A DNA stretch of 64,000 nt, taken from the NCBI RefSeq assembly GCF_040500475.1, contig NZ_CP159358.1, forward strand, positions 620,001-684,000. Direction: 5' to 3'. Origin of the DNA: Bacillus sp. Bos-x628 (GTDB taxonomy: Bacteria > Bacillota > Bacilli > Bacillales > Bacillaceae). Both the position numbers and the translations under genes were made by a program. Positions 63,785 through 64,000 of the stretch are shown piece by piece. The notes below the pieces were generated by a model. The model was not told the origin of the DNA, searched no databases, and saw nothing but the letters and a program-made list of their open reading frames with translations. Positions within the stretch are counted from its first letter, which is position 1. The number at the start of each line of letters is the position of its first letter.

Positions 63785-64000
63785 TCATGAGCTAAACTTT
63801 TTCATATAATATGATCGAGACACAGTAGCTCTAGGATGAAGCAGATTGTACAGCGTTTTGGCGAAAATAATCAAGCAACCAAAGCCTTTTTGCGAGGTTT
63901 TTAGGACGTCAAAGGACTTTTGTGACGTTTTGAAAATGTCAACCGCCCTGATTGCGGCTGTGGTAGCTTGGGTGGTTTTGTAGATCGCTTTTCCGCCTTT
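63785..64000 (-). CDS. Partial frame running in from the window edge
   Basis: The minus strand is open for 71 codons from the edge to a TGA at 63785 (KGGKAIYKTTQATTAAIRAV ... ending YYMKKFSS). It could be the 3' end of a gene whose body lies outside the window; the composition is plausible but no family is recognised. Confidence 0.25.
   Translation of the reverse strand, partial: KGGKAIYKTTQATTAAIRAVDIFKTSQKSFDVLKTSQKGFGCLIIFAKTLYNLLHPRATVSRSYYMKKFSS

Overview
The window is chromosomal DNA of a low-GC, endospore-forming Bacillus, most probably of the B. pumilus group (pumilus, safensis or altitudinis). The evidence is a long block that follows the B. subtilis lexA-yne-tkt-cotM-sspPO-citB-tlp-plsY-parEC order almost gene for gene, together with CYP102A/FatR, lutABC, ku/ligD and Rap-Phr. 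Species assignment is inference. No rRNA, tRNA or CRISPR array was seen.

Layout. 1-2.8 kb: a PTS of the ascorbate/pentitol type (IIA, IIB, IIC) with a pentulose-phosphate epimerase. 2.9-8.7 kb: melREDCA, for alpha-galactoside uptake and hydrolysis, with a LacI-type operator and a cre-like site. 9-18.9 kb: a rearranged inositol locus (iolE, iolT, an iolJ-like remnant, iolR, iolD, iolB, iolC, iolA, iolG) behind a near-consensus cre. 19-22 kb: a decayed lactococcin-972-type bacteriocin locus, an MFS transporter and two small membrane proteins. 22-42.5 kb: the conserved core, read from parC/parE through yneT, plsY, yneR, yneQ, yneP, tlp, sspN, an FbpB-like gene, yneN, citB, sspO (broken), sspP, cotM, yneK, ccdC, ccdA, a Spo0E-like gene, yneF, sirA, tkt, ynzC, yneB, yneA and lexA. 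42.5-58.5 kb: accessory and stress genes: a likely coat protein, an IseA-like autolysin inhibitor, fatR-CYP102A, a DMT exporter, lutABC, a YtfG-like oxidoreductase beside a dead Rrf2 regulator, a VOC protein, the ku/ligD end-joining pair, a DUF1275 membrane protein and a Gly/Tyr-rich coat-like protein. 58.7-60 kb: a rap-phr pair. 60.4-61.1 kb: a decayed IS3-family element.

The most interesting part is 61.1-63.75 kb, a minus-strand cluster of three genes behind a sigma-K-like promoter. The first gene encodes a cysteine-rich protein whose N-terminal half resembles the CotY/CotZ/ExsY coat family and whose C-terminal half resembles the next protein. The second encodes a small DUF3992/Ena-like endospore-appendage subunit carrying an L-X2-C-X12-C N-terminal signature. 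The third encodes a BclA-like collagen protein with a C-terminal globular domain. Together they look like the anchor, pilus subunit and tip fibre of a spore-appendage system of the Ena type, outside the B. cereus group in which such fibres are described.

Recurring themes are sporulation (sspN, sspO, sspP, tlp, cotM, coat-like genes, sirA, rap-phr, a Spo0E-like gene, the appendage cluster), SOS control (lexA/yneA boxes and a possible box upstream of parE), carbon control (cre sites, a CcpC site at citB), and several small deletions that have killed genes (sspO, iolJ, the bacteriocin locus, the Rrf2 regulator).
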